Positions 25,303 through 33,902 of a stretch of 64,000 bases of DNA are shown piece by piece (positions within the stretch are counted from its first letter, which is position 1; each line of letters starts with the position of its first letter). The translations under genes were made by a program, and so were the position numbers. The notes beneath the pieces were generated by a model, which worked only from the letters and a program-made list of their open reading frames with translations, made no database searches and was not told where the DNA came from. This DNA comes from Deltaproteobacteria bacterium (GTDB lineage: Bacteria; Myxococcota; Kuafuiibacteriia; Kuafuiibacteriales; Kuafuiibacteriaceae), in assembly GCA_016713425.1 (NCBI GenBank), contig JADJPE010000005.1, positions 1,302,001-1,366,000 of the forward strand. The letters are read 5' to 3'.

Positions 25303-26441
25303 GAACTTGGCTACCTTTCGTCCTGTTTCTGACCGCCAGCGCCTGCCGGGAAGCGCCTTCCGCCGGGCCGGCCGCCCCGGAGCCGGCCGGATCCACGGTG
25401 CTCGAGTTGAGCGATGCGGCACGCGCCAGCTCCGGCATCGAGTTGGAGACGGCCGGCCCGCGGGAAGCGCGGGCACGCCTCGCAATCCAGGGGGACGTCA
25501 GCCTCCCGCCGGCTCAGCAAGCCAGCGTGGTGGCCAAGGTGCCCGGGGTGATCCAGAACGTGCGCAAGCGCGTAGGGGACAGCGCCAAGCGAGGCGAGAT
25601 CCTGGCTATCCTCGAGAGCCGGGATCTGGCCGATGCCAAGATGGCTTATTTCGAGGCCGAGCACACCCTCGACTTTGCATCGAAAGCACTGACACGTGAA
25701 AAGCGTCTCGTCGACAAGGGGATCTCGTCACAGGAGGCGTACCAAGAGAAGCAACACGCGCTCGAGGAGGCCAAAGTGGCCCACGCCGGCACGCTGCAGC
25801 GTTTGAAGATCCTCGGTTTTCAGGAGGTTGAGCTTCACGATCTCAAGAAGGATCTCAAGCGCAACATGGCGACCTACCGGGTGCGGGCGCCGGTCTCCGG
25901 ACAGATCATCAAAGAGGCGATCACGCTGGGCGCCTCGGTCAGCGCCGACGAAGAGTTGTTCCTCCTGGCCGATCTCGGCAGCGTGTCGATCAATGTCAAC
26001 GTTCCTGTCAAAGAGATACGCGCCGTGCAGACGGGACTCCCCGTGAAAGTGTTTTGCACGCAAACCGACCTCGAGAGCCAGGGCAAGGTCACCTGGATTG
26101 GTGCCATCGCGGACCGCGCGACGCGTACCGTGCCGGTTCGAATCGAGATCGACAACGCCGACGGCAATTGGCGGCCGGGCATGGCAGCCCGGGTCGAGAT
26201 CGAATCGAGTGCAGTGCCTCTGCCGGTCGCCGTTTCACCGGCCGCCGTGCATCAAATCGAAGGCAAGACCACACTGTTCGTGGAACAAGACGGCGGCGGG
26301 TTCGAGGCTCGGAACGTCGAGGTCGGCCATCAGGACGACCACGTGGTCGAGATCACCAGCGGGCTGCGCGCCGGGGAACGTGTCGCGTCAACCAACAGCT
26401 TCGTGCTCAAGGCCGAGTGGCTCAAACGAGAAGGGGGTTGA
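25299..26441 (+). CDS. czcB: CzcB-type periplasmic adaptor (membrane-fusion protein)
   Basis: 380 residues. Signal and lipobox TASAC end at Cys16. The barrel-sandwich half-motif (PGVIQNVRKRVGDSAKRGEILAIL) is followed by a coiled-coil hairpin (residues 100-170). The second lipoyl half is YRVRAPVSGQIIKEAITLGASV, and beta-barrel and membrane-proximal domains complete it. No His-rich N-terminal metal-binding extension is present. It links the RND pump to the outer-membrane channel. Overlaps czcC by 4 bases and czcA starts 2 bases after its stop. Confidence 0.88.
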   Translation: MRTWLPFVLFLTASACREAPSAGPAAPEPAGSTVLELSDAARASSGIELETAGPREARARLAIQGDVSLPPAQQASVVAKVPGVIQNVRKRVGDSAKRGEILAILESRDLADAKMAYFEAEHTLDFASKALTREKRLVDKGISSQEAYQEKQHALEEAKVAHAGTLQRLKILGFQEVELHDLKKDLKRNMATYRVRAPVSGQIIKEAITLGASVSADEELFLLADLGSVSINVNVPVKEIRAVQTGLPVKVFCTQTDLESQGKVTWIGAIADRATRTVPVRIEIDNADGNWRPGMAARVEIESSAVPLPVAVSPAAVHQIEGKTTLFVEQDGGGFEARNVEVGHQDDHVVEITSGLRAGERVASTNSFVLKAEWLKREGG

Positions 26442-26442
26442 G

Positions 26443-29400
26443 ATGCTCGATCGCCTCCTCGACTACGCCCTCGCCCAACGATTGATGGTCGTATTGGCGG
26501 GGTTGATCCTCGCGGCCGTGGGCGCTTGGCTCTATCGCGATATCCCGATCGACGCGTTCCCCGACATCTCGTCGCCTCAGGTCCAGGTGATCGTTAAAGC
26601 GCCAGGCATGGGGCCGGTCGAGGTCGAACAGCGCATCACCCACCCGATCGAAGTCCAGGTGCGAGGCATCCCCAACCAGACGATCCTCCGCTCGGTCACC
26701 AAGTATGCCTTGTCCGTCATCACCATCGATTTCGAGGACAACACCGACATCTACTGGGCACGCCAGCAGGTGGACGAGCGCATCGGTCGTGTTTTGTCGG
26801 AGCTGCCCGACGGCATCGAAGGCGGGCTCGCCCCGATCACCATGCCCTTATCCGACGTCTATATGTTCCTGGTCGAGAGCGAGGCACACAGCACACGCGA
26901 GCTGAGGTCGATTCTGGACTGGATGATCCGACCGCGCCTGCTCTCGGTGCCCGGCGTGGCCGACGTCAACGCGCTCGGCGGCGAAGTGCGCAGCTTCGAC
27001 GTCCGGCCCAACCCGGGATTGCTGAGCGCCTACGACCTCACCATCGCCAACCTGGAACAGGCCATTCAGCAGAACAACCGCAACGCGGGTGGCGACCGCT
27101 TCGTCCGTCACGGCGAGGTGCTCCTGGTGCGTACGACCGGGCAACTGCAAACCCTCGAGGACATTCGCAACGTCACGGTCGCAACCCGGGACGGCGTCCC
27201 TCTCCACGTGCACGACGTTGCCGAAGTCGTCGACGGATCGCTCACCCGCTACGGCGGCGTCACACGCCACGGCCAGGGGGAAGGCGTGCAGGGCATCGTC
27301 CTCAACCGGCGCGGCGCGAACAGCCGTCGCACCGTCGATGGTGTCAAAGCGGCCCTGGAGGAAATCGCGACCAGCTTGCCCAAAGGAGTCCGCATCGAAC
27401 CGTTTTACGATCGCTCCAAGCTCATCGAGCGGGCCGTAAGCACGGTGGAGAGTGCGTTGCTCCAGGCGATCGTGCTCGTCCTCGTGGTTCTCTTGTTGTT
27501 TCTCGGCCTGGGCAACCTGCGCAGCGCGCTCACCGTCGGCACGGTTCTTCCGCTCACGGTCCTCGGCGTCTTCATTCCGATGTACGTGATGGGTTTGACG
27601 AGCAACCTGATGTCGCTCGGCGGGCTGGCCATCGCCGTCGGCATGCTCGTCGACTCGGCCGTGGTCATGGTTGAAAACGTACACAGCGCGCTGGCTCGGT
27701 CGGACAGGACCCAAACCAAGCTCGAGGTCGTGCGCGCCGCCGCCAAAGAGGTGGCGACGCCGATGTTTTCAGCGGTCCTGATCGTCGTGGTGACGCTGCT
27801 TCCGATTGCGACACTCACCGGGCTCGAAGGCAAGTTGTTCGCACCGCTGGCCATCACGGTGGCTCTGGCGCTGGTGGTCTCGCTCGCGCTGTCGCTGACC
27901 TTCATCCCGGTCGTCGCCAGCCTCGTCATGAAAGAGAACGCGGAGCCATCGAGCCAACTGCTGCGGTTTTTTCTCCGGCCGTACCGGCCGACCATCACCT
28001 GGGTCCTGGCACATCGGTTCTGGGCCCTGGGCGGTGGCCTGGCCCTGTTGGTCGTCGCCGCGTTCGCGTTCCCCTTCGTCGGCCGCGAGTTTCTGCCCAT
28101 GCTCGACGAGGGAACCACCGTCGTGCAGACCGAAAAGCTTCCGACCATCTCCCTCGCCCGCTCGCTCGAGATAGACGTCGCGGTGGAGAAAGCGCTGATG
28201 TCACTTCCAGAGATCGAGGGCGCAGTCACGCGCACCGGCTCAGACGAGTTGCGTCTCGATCCGATGGGGCTCAACGAAGCGGACATATTCCTGACCACCA
28301 AACCGCGGGCGCAGTGGTCCGTCGACGACCCCGAGGAGCTGCTCGCCAAGATGCGCGAGAAGCTCGACGCGTTCCCCGGGATGACCTACGGCTTCACCCA
28401 ACCGATCGACATGCGCGTCTCCGAGATGTTGACCGGTGTGCGGGCCGCGGTCGCCGTGAAGCTTCGGGGTAGCGATCTCGACGAGCTCGAATCCAAGGCA
28501 CAAGCGATCGAGGCCGTCATTCGCAAGACGCGCGGTGCCGTCGATGTGATGCGCGCCGCTCTTGGCGGGCAGAGCTACCTCACCATCTCGATGGACCACG
28601 CCGCCATGGGTCGGGTCGGGGTCTCGGGGGAGGCGATCAACGATCTCGTCACCGCCGCGATAGGCGGCCGGACCGTCACCGAGGTGATCGAAGGTATTCG
28701 GCGCATCCCCGTGCAGATCCGCTACCCAGAGGAGGCCCGGAGCTCGGCCGCCGCCATCGGTAACCTCCTGGTCCGTGGAGCGTCGGGCTCGAGCCACCGC
28801 CTCGATGGCCTCACCGAGATCACCGAAGAAGACGGACCGGTTCAAATCCAGCGGGAAGGGGGAGAACGCCAGGTGGTGATCCAGGTGAACGTCGTCGGCC
28901 GGGATGTGGTCAGCTTCGTTCACGAGGTTCGCGAGAAGCTCGACGCCACGGTCGCCTTGGCTCCCGGGTACTACGTAACCTTCGGCGGCCAATTCGAAAA
29001 CCAGCAACGCGCCGCTGACCACCTGAGCGTGGTCATCCCGGCGGCCATCGGCCTCATCCTCCTATTGCTGTTTCTGACGTTCAATTCGCTGCGCCAGGCC
29101 CTACTCATCCTCTTCAACATCCCCCTCGCGCTGGTTGGGGGCGTCCTCATCCTGCTGGCCAGCGGCTATTATCTGTCGGTGCCAGCGTCGGTCGGCTTCA
29201 TCGCGCTGCTCGGCATTGTCATTCAGAACGGGGTCGTGCTGGTCACGTACTTCAACCAACTTCGAGCGCGGGGCGCGAGCGTCGATGAGGCCATTCGCGA
29301 AGGAACCGAGCGCCGTTTGCGGCCAGTTCTCATGACCGCGCTGTTGACCATCCTCGGGTTGCTGCCGCTGCTCATCGCGACCGGGCCGGGTTCCGAAATC

Positions 29401-29544
29401 CAGAAGCCGTTGGCTCTGGTCGTGGTGGGTGGCGTATTCACCTCGACGGCGCTGACGCTCGTGCTCCTGCCGGCGCTCTACAGCTGGCTCGAACGCCGAG
29501 CGGAGTCGAATGTCACCGGCGGCGGATCTAGGCACGTAAGTTAA
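26443..29544 (+). CDS. czcA: CzcA/CusA-type heavy-metal RND pump
   Basis: 1033 residues, normal length. The N-terminal helix is followed by PIDAFPDISSPQVQV, a family hallmark. Twelve transmembrane helices occur in two blocks around residues 335-530 and 860-1025. TM4 carries GMLVDSAVVMVEN with the proton-relay Asp404. The HME family exports Zn/Co/Cd/Ni or Cu/Ag from periplasm or cytoplasm; the motif is closer to CzcA than CusA, but the ion cannot be fixed. It is the last gene of the operon. Confidence 0.9.
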   Translation: MLDRLLDYALAQRLMVVLAGLILAAVGAWLYRDIPIDAFPDISSPQVQVIVKAPGMGPVEVEQRITHPIEVQVRGIPNQTILRSVTKYALSVITIDFEDNTDIYWARQQVDERIGRVLSELPDGIEGGLAPITMPLSDVYMFLVESEAHSTRELRSILDWMIRPRLLSVPGVADVNALGGEVRSFDVRPNPGLLSAYDLTIANLEQAIQQNNRNAGGDRFVRHGEVLLVRTTGQLQTLEDIRNVTVATRDGVPLHVHDVAEVVDGSLTRYGGVTRHGQGEGVQGIVLNRRGANSRRTVDGVKAALEEIATSLPKGVRIEPFYDRSKLIERAVSTVESALLQAIVLVLVVLLLFLGLGNLRSALTVGTVLPLTVLGVFIPMYVMGLTSNLMSLGGLAIAVGMLVDSAVVMVENVHSALARSDRTQTKLEVVRAAAKEVATPMFSAVLIVVVTLLPIATLTGLEGKLFAPLAITVALALVVSLALSLTFIPVVASLVMKENAEPSSQLLRFFLRPYRPTITWVLAHRFWALGGGLALLVVAAFAFPFVGREFLPMLDEGTTVVQTEKLPTISLARSLEIDVAVEKALMSLPEIEGAVTRTGSDELRLDPMGLNEADIFLTTKPRAQWSVDDPEELLAKMREKLDAFPGMTYGFTQPIDMRVSEMLTGVRAAVAVKLRGSDLDELESKAQAIEAVIRKTRGAVDVMRAALGGQSYLTISMDHAAMGRVGVSGEAINDLVTAAIGGRTVTEVIEGIRRIPVQIRYPEEARSSAAAIGNLLVRGASGSSHRLDGLTEITEEDGPVQIQREGGERQVVIQVNVVGRDVVSFVHEVREKLDATVALAPGYYVTFGGQFENQQRAADHLSVVIPAAIGLILLLLFLTFNSLRQALLILFNIPLALVGGVLILLASGYYLSVPASVGFIALLGIVIQNGVVLVTYFNQLRARGASVDEAIREGTERRLRPVLMTALLTILGLLPLLIATGPGSEIQKPLALVVVGGVFTSTALTLVLLPALYSWLERRAESNVTGGGSRHVS

Positions 29545-29600
29545 GTTGGAGATTGTCGGGAATCGGAGGCTCCGTTGACCGGTGGACGGAGACCGAGGTC

Positions 29601-29830
29601 TCGCAGCGTGCGGGGGTGAACAGCCCTGGCCGTCACGCAGACGCTCACTCGCTCATGTTGACCTTGCCCCGGACCCACGAAGTCACGGGCGACGACGGGC
29701 GACTCTTCGACGCCGTCGCCGCAATCCTCGATGTGTGCGTGACCGCATCACGTACGAAGGCCAAGCCGCCGTCCAGCTTGAGGGACCCATCGAACACCCA
29801 TTGCGAGCGCGACGGATTGCCCCGTTGGAC
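29601..29830 (+). pseudogene. hypF fragment (hydrogenase carbamoyltransferase), frameshifted
   Basis: QRAGVNSP and GDDGRLFDAVAAILDVC in one frame, followed by DRITYEGQAAVQLE in the next frame, recreate the conserved C-terminal HypF block (NSP...GRLFDAVAALL...YEGQAAxxLE). One indel near 29738 separates them, and an IS66 element inserted at 29831. No other hydrogenase gene is visible, so this is a relic. Confidence 0.6.
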
Positions 29831-29909
29831 GTATCTGTTCAGGCCCCCTGTTTTCTCGTCGATCAAATGTCGGATCGACTCGGGGATCCCGGCGTGATCA
29901 AAGGTCGGG

Positions 29910-31394
29910 GTGTCCGCGATGGGCAGTACTGGTCAGATATCTGCGCTTACCGCGGAGAACTGCGCGCTGCGTGAGCATCTGGCCGCTCGTGACGCGGCGC
30001 TCGCTGCGCGCACTGCCGAGCTTGCTGAGCTCCGGGAGGCATTTGCGCTGCTGAAGGCCCAGGTCGAGGTTCTAAAGGAGCAGCTTCGGCAGAACTCAGA
30101 GAACTCGAATCGGCCCCCATCGAGCGATGGCCCGGGCGCCACGTCTCGAGGAACGCGAAACAGCGGTGGGAAGCGAAAGACGGAGCGAAAACGCGGCGGA
30201 CAGAAAGGGCACCGGGGAGCACACCGCACACTCGTGCCACTCAACGAGGTCAACGCGTTCTTTCCTCTGTTTCCCGAAGCTTGTGAGGGCTGCGCGGGGC
30301 ATCTGCCCAAGACGCCGGATCGTGCGCCGCGACGTTATCAGAGGGTCGAATTGCTTGTCGTTGGCCTTCACATCACGGAGTGGCAACGGCACGAGGTGGT
30401 GTGTGAACGATGCGGTCATCGAACTTGCGCGCCTTACGATGCCAAGGTGATCCCTTCTTCTCCATTCGGCCCACGCCTTGTCGCAGTCGTTGCAATGCTT
30501 ACAGGTGTCTATCACCTCAGCCGCCGTCGGACGCAGCAGCTCTTGCGCGAACTGTTCGGCCTCACCGTGTCGCTCGGTGCCCTAAGTACGATGGAGGCTC
30601 GGGCGAGCCGTGCGTTGAAAGCAGCAACAGAAGAGGCGCAAGCTGAAGTCGAGGCGGCGGGCGTCAAGCATACCGACGGCACGACGTGGTTGTTCGCTGG
30701 TGTGACGCTGTCACTTTGGACGTTGGCGACGGCGTCTTCGACGGTGTACCGGATTTTCGTCAACGGTCGACGCGAGACGATTCGTCCGCTCTTCGGTGGC
30801 GCGAACGGCATTCTGGTGAGTGATCGCGCTGATGTTTTCTCGTTTTGGTTGATGAAGCTTCGGCAGATATGTCACGCGCATCTCATTCGTCGATTCGTCT
30901 CGTTTTCTGAGCGCGATGGTCCATCGAAGTCGATAGGTCGCGAGCTCTTGGATCTCAGCGCGATCATTTTCGAATACTGGCACGGCTTCAAAGCGGGCAA
31001 GCTGACGCGCGCTCAGCTCGAGACGTTGATGCATCCGGTTCAGCGGCAATTCGAAGCCGCGCTTGAACGCGGCGTTGGGGTCAACGTTGCGAGACTCTCT
31101 GGGTCGTGCGCGGATATCCTCGCTCACCGCGAGGCTCTGTGGACGTTTGTCATGAACGAAGGCGTGGAGCCCACGAACAACCATGCAGAGCTCCAGTTGA
31201 GATCGCTGGTTCTATGGAGACGGGTTAGCTTCGGTTGTCAGAGTGAGCGAGGTCTTCGGTTCGTGGAACGGATCATGACTGTGGCCCAGACGGCCCGGAA
31301 GCAGGGGAAAGAGCTTCTGGACTTCATCGTTCGCTCCGTAGCGGCGCACGCCGAAGGGACGCCAACTCCGGCGCTGCTCGATGCGGCGGCCTGA
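29910..31394 (+). CDS. IS66 family transposase (copy 1)
   Basis: 494 residues, GTG start (ATG at 29919 possible). Residues 12-62 form a leucine-zipper-like coiled coil. The N-terminal signature NSENSNRPPSSDGPG is followed by a basic stretch and a zinc-binding pair (CEGC at 125-128, CERCGHRTC at 165-173). The DDE catalytic triad is D256 (HTDGTTW), D305 (LVSDRADVF) and E427 (EPTNNHAELQLR). The frame is intact, so the element may be active. It ends at TGA 31392-31394, directly abutting the stop of the convergent gene (TGATCA). Confidence 0.93.
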   Translation: MSAMGSTGQISALTAENCALREHLAARDAALAARTAELAELREAFALLKAQVEVLKEQLRQNSENSNRPPSSDGPGATSRGTRNSGGKRKTERKRGGQKGHRGAHRTLVPLNEVNAFFPLFPEACEGCAGHLPKTPDRAPRRYQRVELLVVGLHITEWQRHEVVCERCGHRTCAPYDAKVIPSSPFGPRLVAVVAMLTGVYHLSRRRTQQLLRELFGLTVSLGALSTMEARASRALKAATEEAQAEVEAAGVKHTDGTTWLFAGVTLSLWTLATASSTVYRIFVNGRRETIRPLFGGANGILVSDRADVFSFWLMKLRQICHAHLIRRFVSFSERDGPSKSIGRELLDLSAIIFEYWHGFKAGKLTRAQLETLMHPVQRQFEAALERGVGVNVARLSGSCADILAHREALWTFVMNEGVEPTNNHAELQLRSLVLWRRVSFGCQSERGLRFVERIMTVAQTARKQGKELLDFIVRSVAAHAEGTPTPALLDAAA

Positions 31395-31826
31395 TCAAGC
31401 GCGCAGCGTGCTGTTGGCACCGCCGTCGATCGACGGGAAATATCGCGTCCGGTTGCGCTCGCCGGCTGTTCGGATTCGGCCGGAGTTCTTCAGCGCTGTC
31501 ATGGGTCCGTAGAGCTCGCGTGCTGTCTTCCCAAGTTCGGCCGAGAAGGAGACCATCAGCTCTCCGGGGCGCTCGCAGATCAGCTCATACAGACGCTCCG
31601 CCAGCATTGAGACGTCCGCCGTCGATCTGCGTCCACGGAACGAGCGCGCCTTCATCTGACGACTCGGTGTGAGCTTGATCTGGGAGTTCGGTGCTCCGAA
31701 CCCGCGCATCACAGCGGCCATGACGGTGGCTTGCGTCTCCTTCAGGTGAGCCTGGACGAGATCGCTCACGAGTTTCTCGATGTGCTCACCAAGGGCTTGG
31801 TTGGTGTTCATGCCGCCGGAAATCAC
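31395..31826 (-). CDS. IS66 passenger: winged-helix-like protein (copy 1)
   Basis: 143 residues from GTG 31826 (ATG at 31811, MNTNQALGEHI, is an alternative). It is encoded inside the IS, facing the transposase tail to tail with zero spacing. Residues 70-137 fit a winged-helix pattern: LAERLYELICERPGELMVSF, SAELGKTARELYGPMTALKNSG, and a wing with GERNRTRYFP. Residues 1-65 are helical with a basic patch (SRQMKARSFRGRR). This is not a TnpA or TnpB protein of classical IS66. It may bind DNA and regulate transposition; inference from fold and position only. Confidence 0.7.
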   Translation of the reverse strand: MISGGMNTNQALGEHIEKLVSDLVQAHLKETQATVMAAVMRGFGAPNSQIKLTPSRQMKARSFRGRRSTADVSMLAERLYELICERPGELMVSFSAELGKTARELYGPMTALKNSGRIRTAGERNRTRYFPSIDGGANSTLRA

Positions 31827-31880
31827 ACGGCTCGCCCCACCCCATCAACGGGGCCCCTGAACGGTTGCCGTTGGACAACC

Positions 31881-32552
31881 TCAGCGTCTTTCCAGATCGT
31901 CTCTGAGACGAACCAGCAACTCGATCTGGTTGGTGAGGAACTTGCCGGTAAATTGCAAATCAGGCTGTCCATCGGAGCGTTGCGGTGCCGCGAGCAGCAG
32001 GATCAAGTGGGTGAATCGCTTTTCCTCGTTCCGGTACTTGTGTTTGGCAGGATCGAAGTTCGTCTCGGGAAGCGTGACAAACTTGCTGGTGAACGGAACG
32101 TCACTCGCGATGAGACTGCAAAACCTTGGGTCGTCACAAGATCGAATCAACGCTTCAGCGAGGCGCGCGTCCGCAATGGCTGCCATGGAAATCTCCCAAG
32201 CGGATTTCGCATCCGATGCGGTGATGAAGGCGTCTTTCCTGGCCACGGGCTTGAGGTAGAAGGGGTACTTGAGCGAGACTGGAACAAGGATCGAGAGGTA
32301 GTCAGATTGCAGCTTGGTGTTGTATTCATAGTGAAACGCGATAGGCTGTTCCTGCCACATCCCGTGCCATCGACTCGATCCCCTAGACGCTTCGCCGACA
32401 AGGTTGACTCCGTCTTCTGTGCTCAACCGGGCAAGACAACCCGCGAGTCTCTCTTGGCCTTCTCTTAAGTGTCCACGGACAACGAAATACGCGAGAGCGG
32501 CACTGCTCCCCAGGACGAGGGCGCCGAAGACGATGATCATGGCTGGACTCAA
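31881..32552 (-). CDS. Unknown membrane-anchored protein
   Basis: 223 residues. The start is TTG at 32552 with GGAG seven bases upstream; an ATG at 32540 lacks a site. One N-terminal transmembrane helix (MIIVFGALVLGSSAALAYFV) is followed by about 195 soluble residues with mixed alpha/beta content (WHGMWQEQPIAFHYEYNTKL; TSKFVTLPETNFDP). No family was recognised. It ends 5 bases beyond the target duplication of IS66 copy 1, so the insertion barely spared it. Confidence 0.6.
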   Translation of the reverse strand: MSPAMIIVFGALVLGSSAALAYFVVRGHLREGQERLAGCLARLSTEDGVNLVGEASRGSSRWHGMWQEQPIAFHYEYNTKLQSDYLSILVPVSLKYPFYLKPVARKDAFITASDAKSAWEISMAAIADARLAEALIRSCDDPRFCSLIASDVPFTSKFVTLPETNFDPAKHKYRNEEKRFTHLILLLAAPQRSDGQPDLQFTGKFLTNQIELLVRLRDDLERR

Positions 32553-32583
32553 TCGGTTGCTCCACTTCTATACTAACCTGGTA

Positions 32584-32597
32584 GCTCGCATGCGAGC
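32584..32597. promoter_or_regulatory. 14-bp perfect palindrome upstream of the membrane-anchored gene
   Basis: GCTCGCATGCGAGC lies 32 bases before the start of the gene at 31881-32552, a plausible operator position. No protein partner is suggested. Bases 32598-32879 show no gene. Confidence 0.3.
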
Positions 32598-32879
32598 CCT
32601 CTTATCGGTCTGCATCGAGCATCGTCAGCCTGCGCCGCGCTTCAAACCCTCCTCGGGCGAGCCTTCCTGAGTACTATCCGCAACAGGCCGGTTCTTCAAG
32701 CATCGGACAGACGAGCCCACGGCTGCCTCGCTGCAGCAACCGAGTAACTGACGGGTCTGCCGCGTGGGCCCCGCCAACAAAGGCGCCACGTGACTTTCGC
32801 CGCGATCTCGTGGCAATGGCGCGGGTTCGGACGCCCTTCACTCATCCTCGTCGCCGGCCTCTCACCACGATGCGGAGAC

Positions 32880-33245
32880 AAAATGTGAGCGCCTCGTCCA
32901 CGTCCGCCGCGGGAGGAACCGGGTGTCGAGCACCGCGCGCGTCGCGGCCCACTTCTTCGGAGCGAGCTACGCGATGCGCTCAGCCGGCCAATGCCGCACC
33001 GGACGCGGGACGTCTTCGAGACAATCGTAGGGGTTGAGATGATGCAGCGCGCAGGAGCCGATCAACGACCGGTACACGGTGTACGCCTCGAGCCCCACCT
33101 TGGTATCGAAGTGCATCCGGTTGTCGAGCCCTTTCGCGTGCGTGACGCGGAGCGCGCCGCGCTCGCTGAGGTTCGGGACACGATTCGACTCGGCGATCAC
33201 CTTGAAGAGGGCGCGAATGATGGACACCGCCTCGTAAGCCAACGC
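32880..33245 (-). pseudogene. IS66 transposase C-terminal remnant
   Basis: The reading GLEAYTVYRSLIGSCALH, then LNPYDCLEDV and HWPAERIA, matches the typical C-terminal helix bundle of IS66 transposases. An in-frame TAG (at about 32968) precedes LAPKKWAATR, which continues the same homology. It is unlike the two intact IS66 copies, so it derives from a different lineage. There is no start, and a premature stop is present. Confidence 0.65.
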
Positions 33246-33320
33246 GCTCTTCGCCAGCGTAGCTCAGGCGCGCGTCAAAGGACGAGAAGAGCGCCTGTTT
33301 CGAAACGCTCCGCGCCTTCC

Positions 33321-33902
33321 ATGCGGCCCACCGCGGAGAGGCTCAAGAAGCACTTGCTCGGCTTGAAGATCACCGCCAAACGCGATGAAAGCGTCTTTCG
33401 GGAACTCATGGAGACGGCGCAGTGGCGTGAGCTCGAGCCCGAGGTCACAGAGCGCGTTGCATTTCGTCGATCGCGATTCGAGGTGATTCGTACGACTCGG
33501 ACGAGGTGGGTGCGCGTGAGCGAGGACGAGGGCGCAACCAAAGGTCCGATCGTGGCAGCCCCGGTGCCGGACTGGGCGCTCCCCTCGATGATGGCCGACG
33601 CCACCGACCCCACGTCGGCACCCGTGCGCGTATCCGGAGGCACGATCAACTGGCACGTGTTCGTCTCGTTTCGAAAGTCCCGGATCCCTCAGAACCCGCG
33701 CTTGGTTCTCTTCGTTGTCGCCTCAGATTCTCGGGGCCGACGCCGGTCGCGTACGCCAGCCGGATGTTGTCAGAGGATGGTTTGTGATCGAGCGTCCGGC
33801 CCAGGGCATGCTTCGCTCTTCGCGCGTCGTTTGGTCTCCGCTCGTTGGTGGGCTGCTTGCGGTCGCGCACGCGCATGCGCACGCGCCTGCGGTCGAGATT
33901 GA
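33321..33902 (+). CDS. Unknown protein
   Basis: 193 residues from the ATG at 33321. Residues 1-150 look like real protein, charged and mixed alpha/beta (AERLKKHLLGLKITAKRDE; VAFRRSRFEVIRTTRTRW; GTINWHVFVSFRKSR). The last 45 residues (Arg/Cys/Ala-rich) look like run-on reading in a wrong frame and overlap the following gene by 95 bases, so the true 3' end may be lost. No family or signal peptide was recognised. Confidence 0.4.
   Translation: MRPTAERLKKHLLGLKITAKRDESVFRELMETAQWRELEPEVTERVAFRRSRFEVIRTTRTRWVRVSEDEGATKGPIVAAPVPDWALPSMMADATDPTSAPVRVSGGTINWHVFVSFRKSRIPQNPRLVLFVVASDSRGRRRSRTPAGCCQRMVCDRASGPGHASLFARRLVSARWWAACGRARACARACGRD

Larger units (their letters stand above)
29831..31868 (+). 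mobile_element. IS66-family insertion sequence, copy 1 (2,038 bp)
   Basis: Ends are GTATCTGTTCAGG (left) and the complement of GCAACCGTTCAGG (right), imperfect terminal inverted repeats. It is flanked by the 8-bp target duplication CGTTGGAC at 29823-29830 and 31869-31876, the size known for IS66. It carries a tnpC-type transposase and a convergent passenger gene; the accessory tnpA and tnpB are absent. Same length and same encoded proteins as the copy at 54718-56755, in opposite orientation. The two target sites differ, so the elements inserted independently. Confidence 0.93.
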
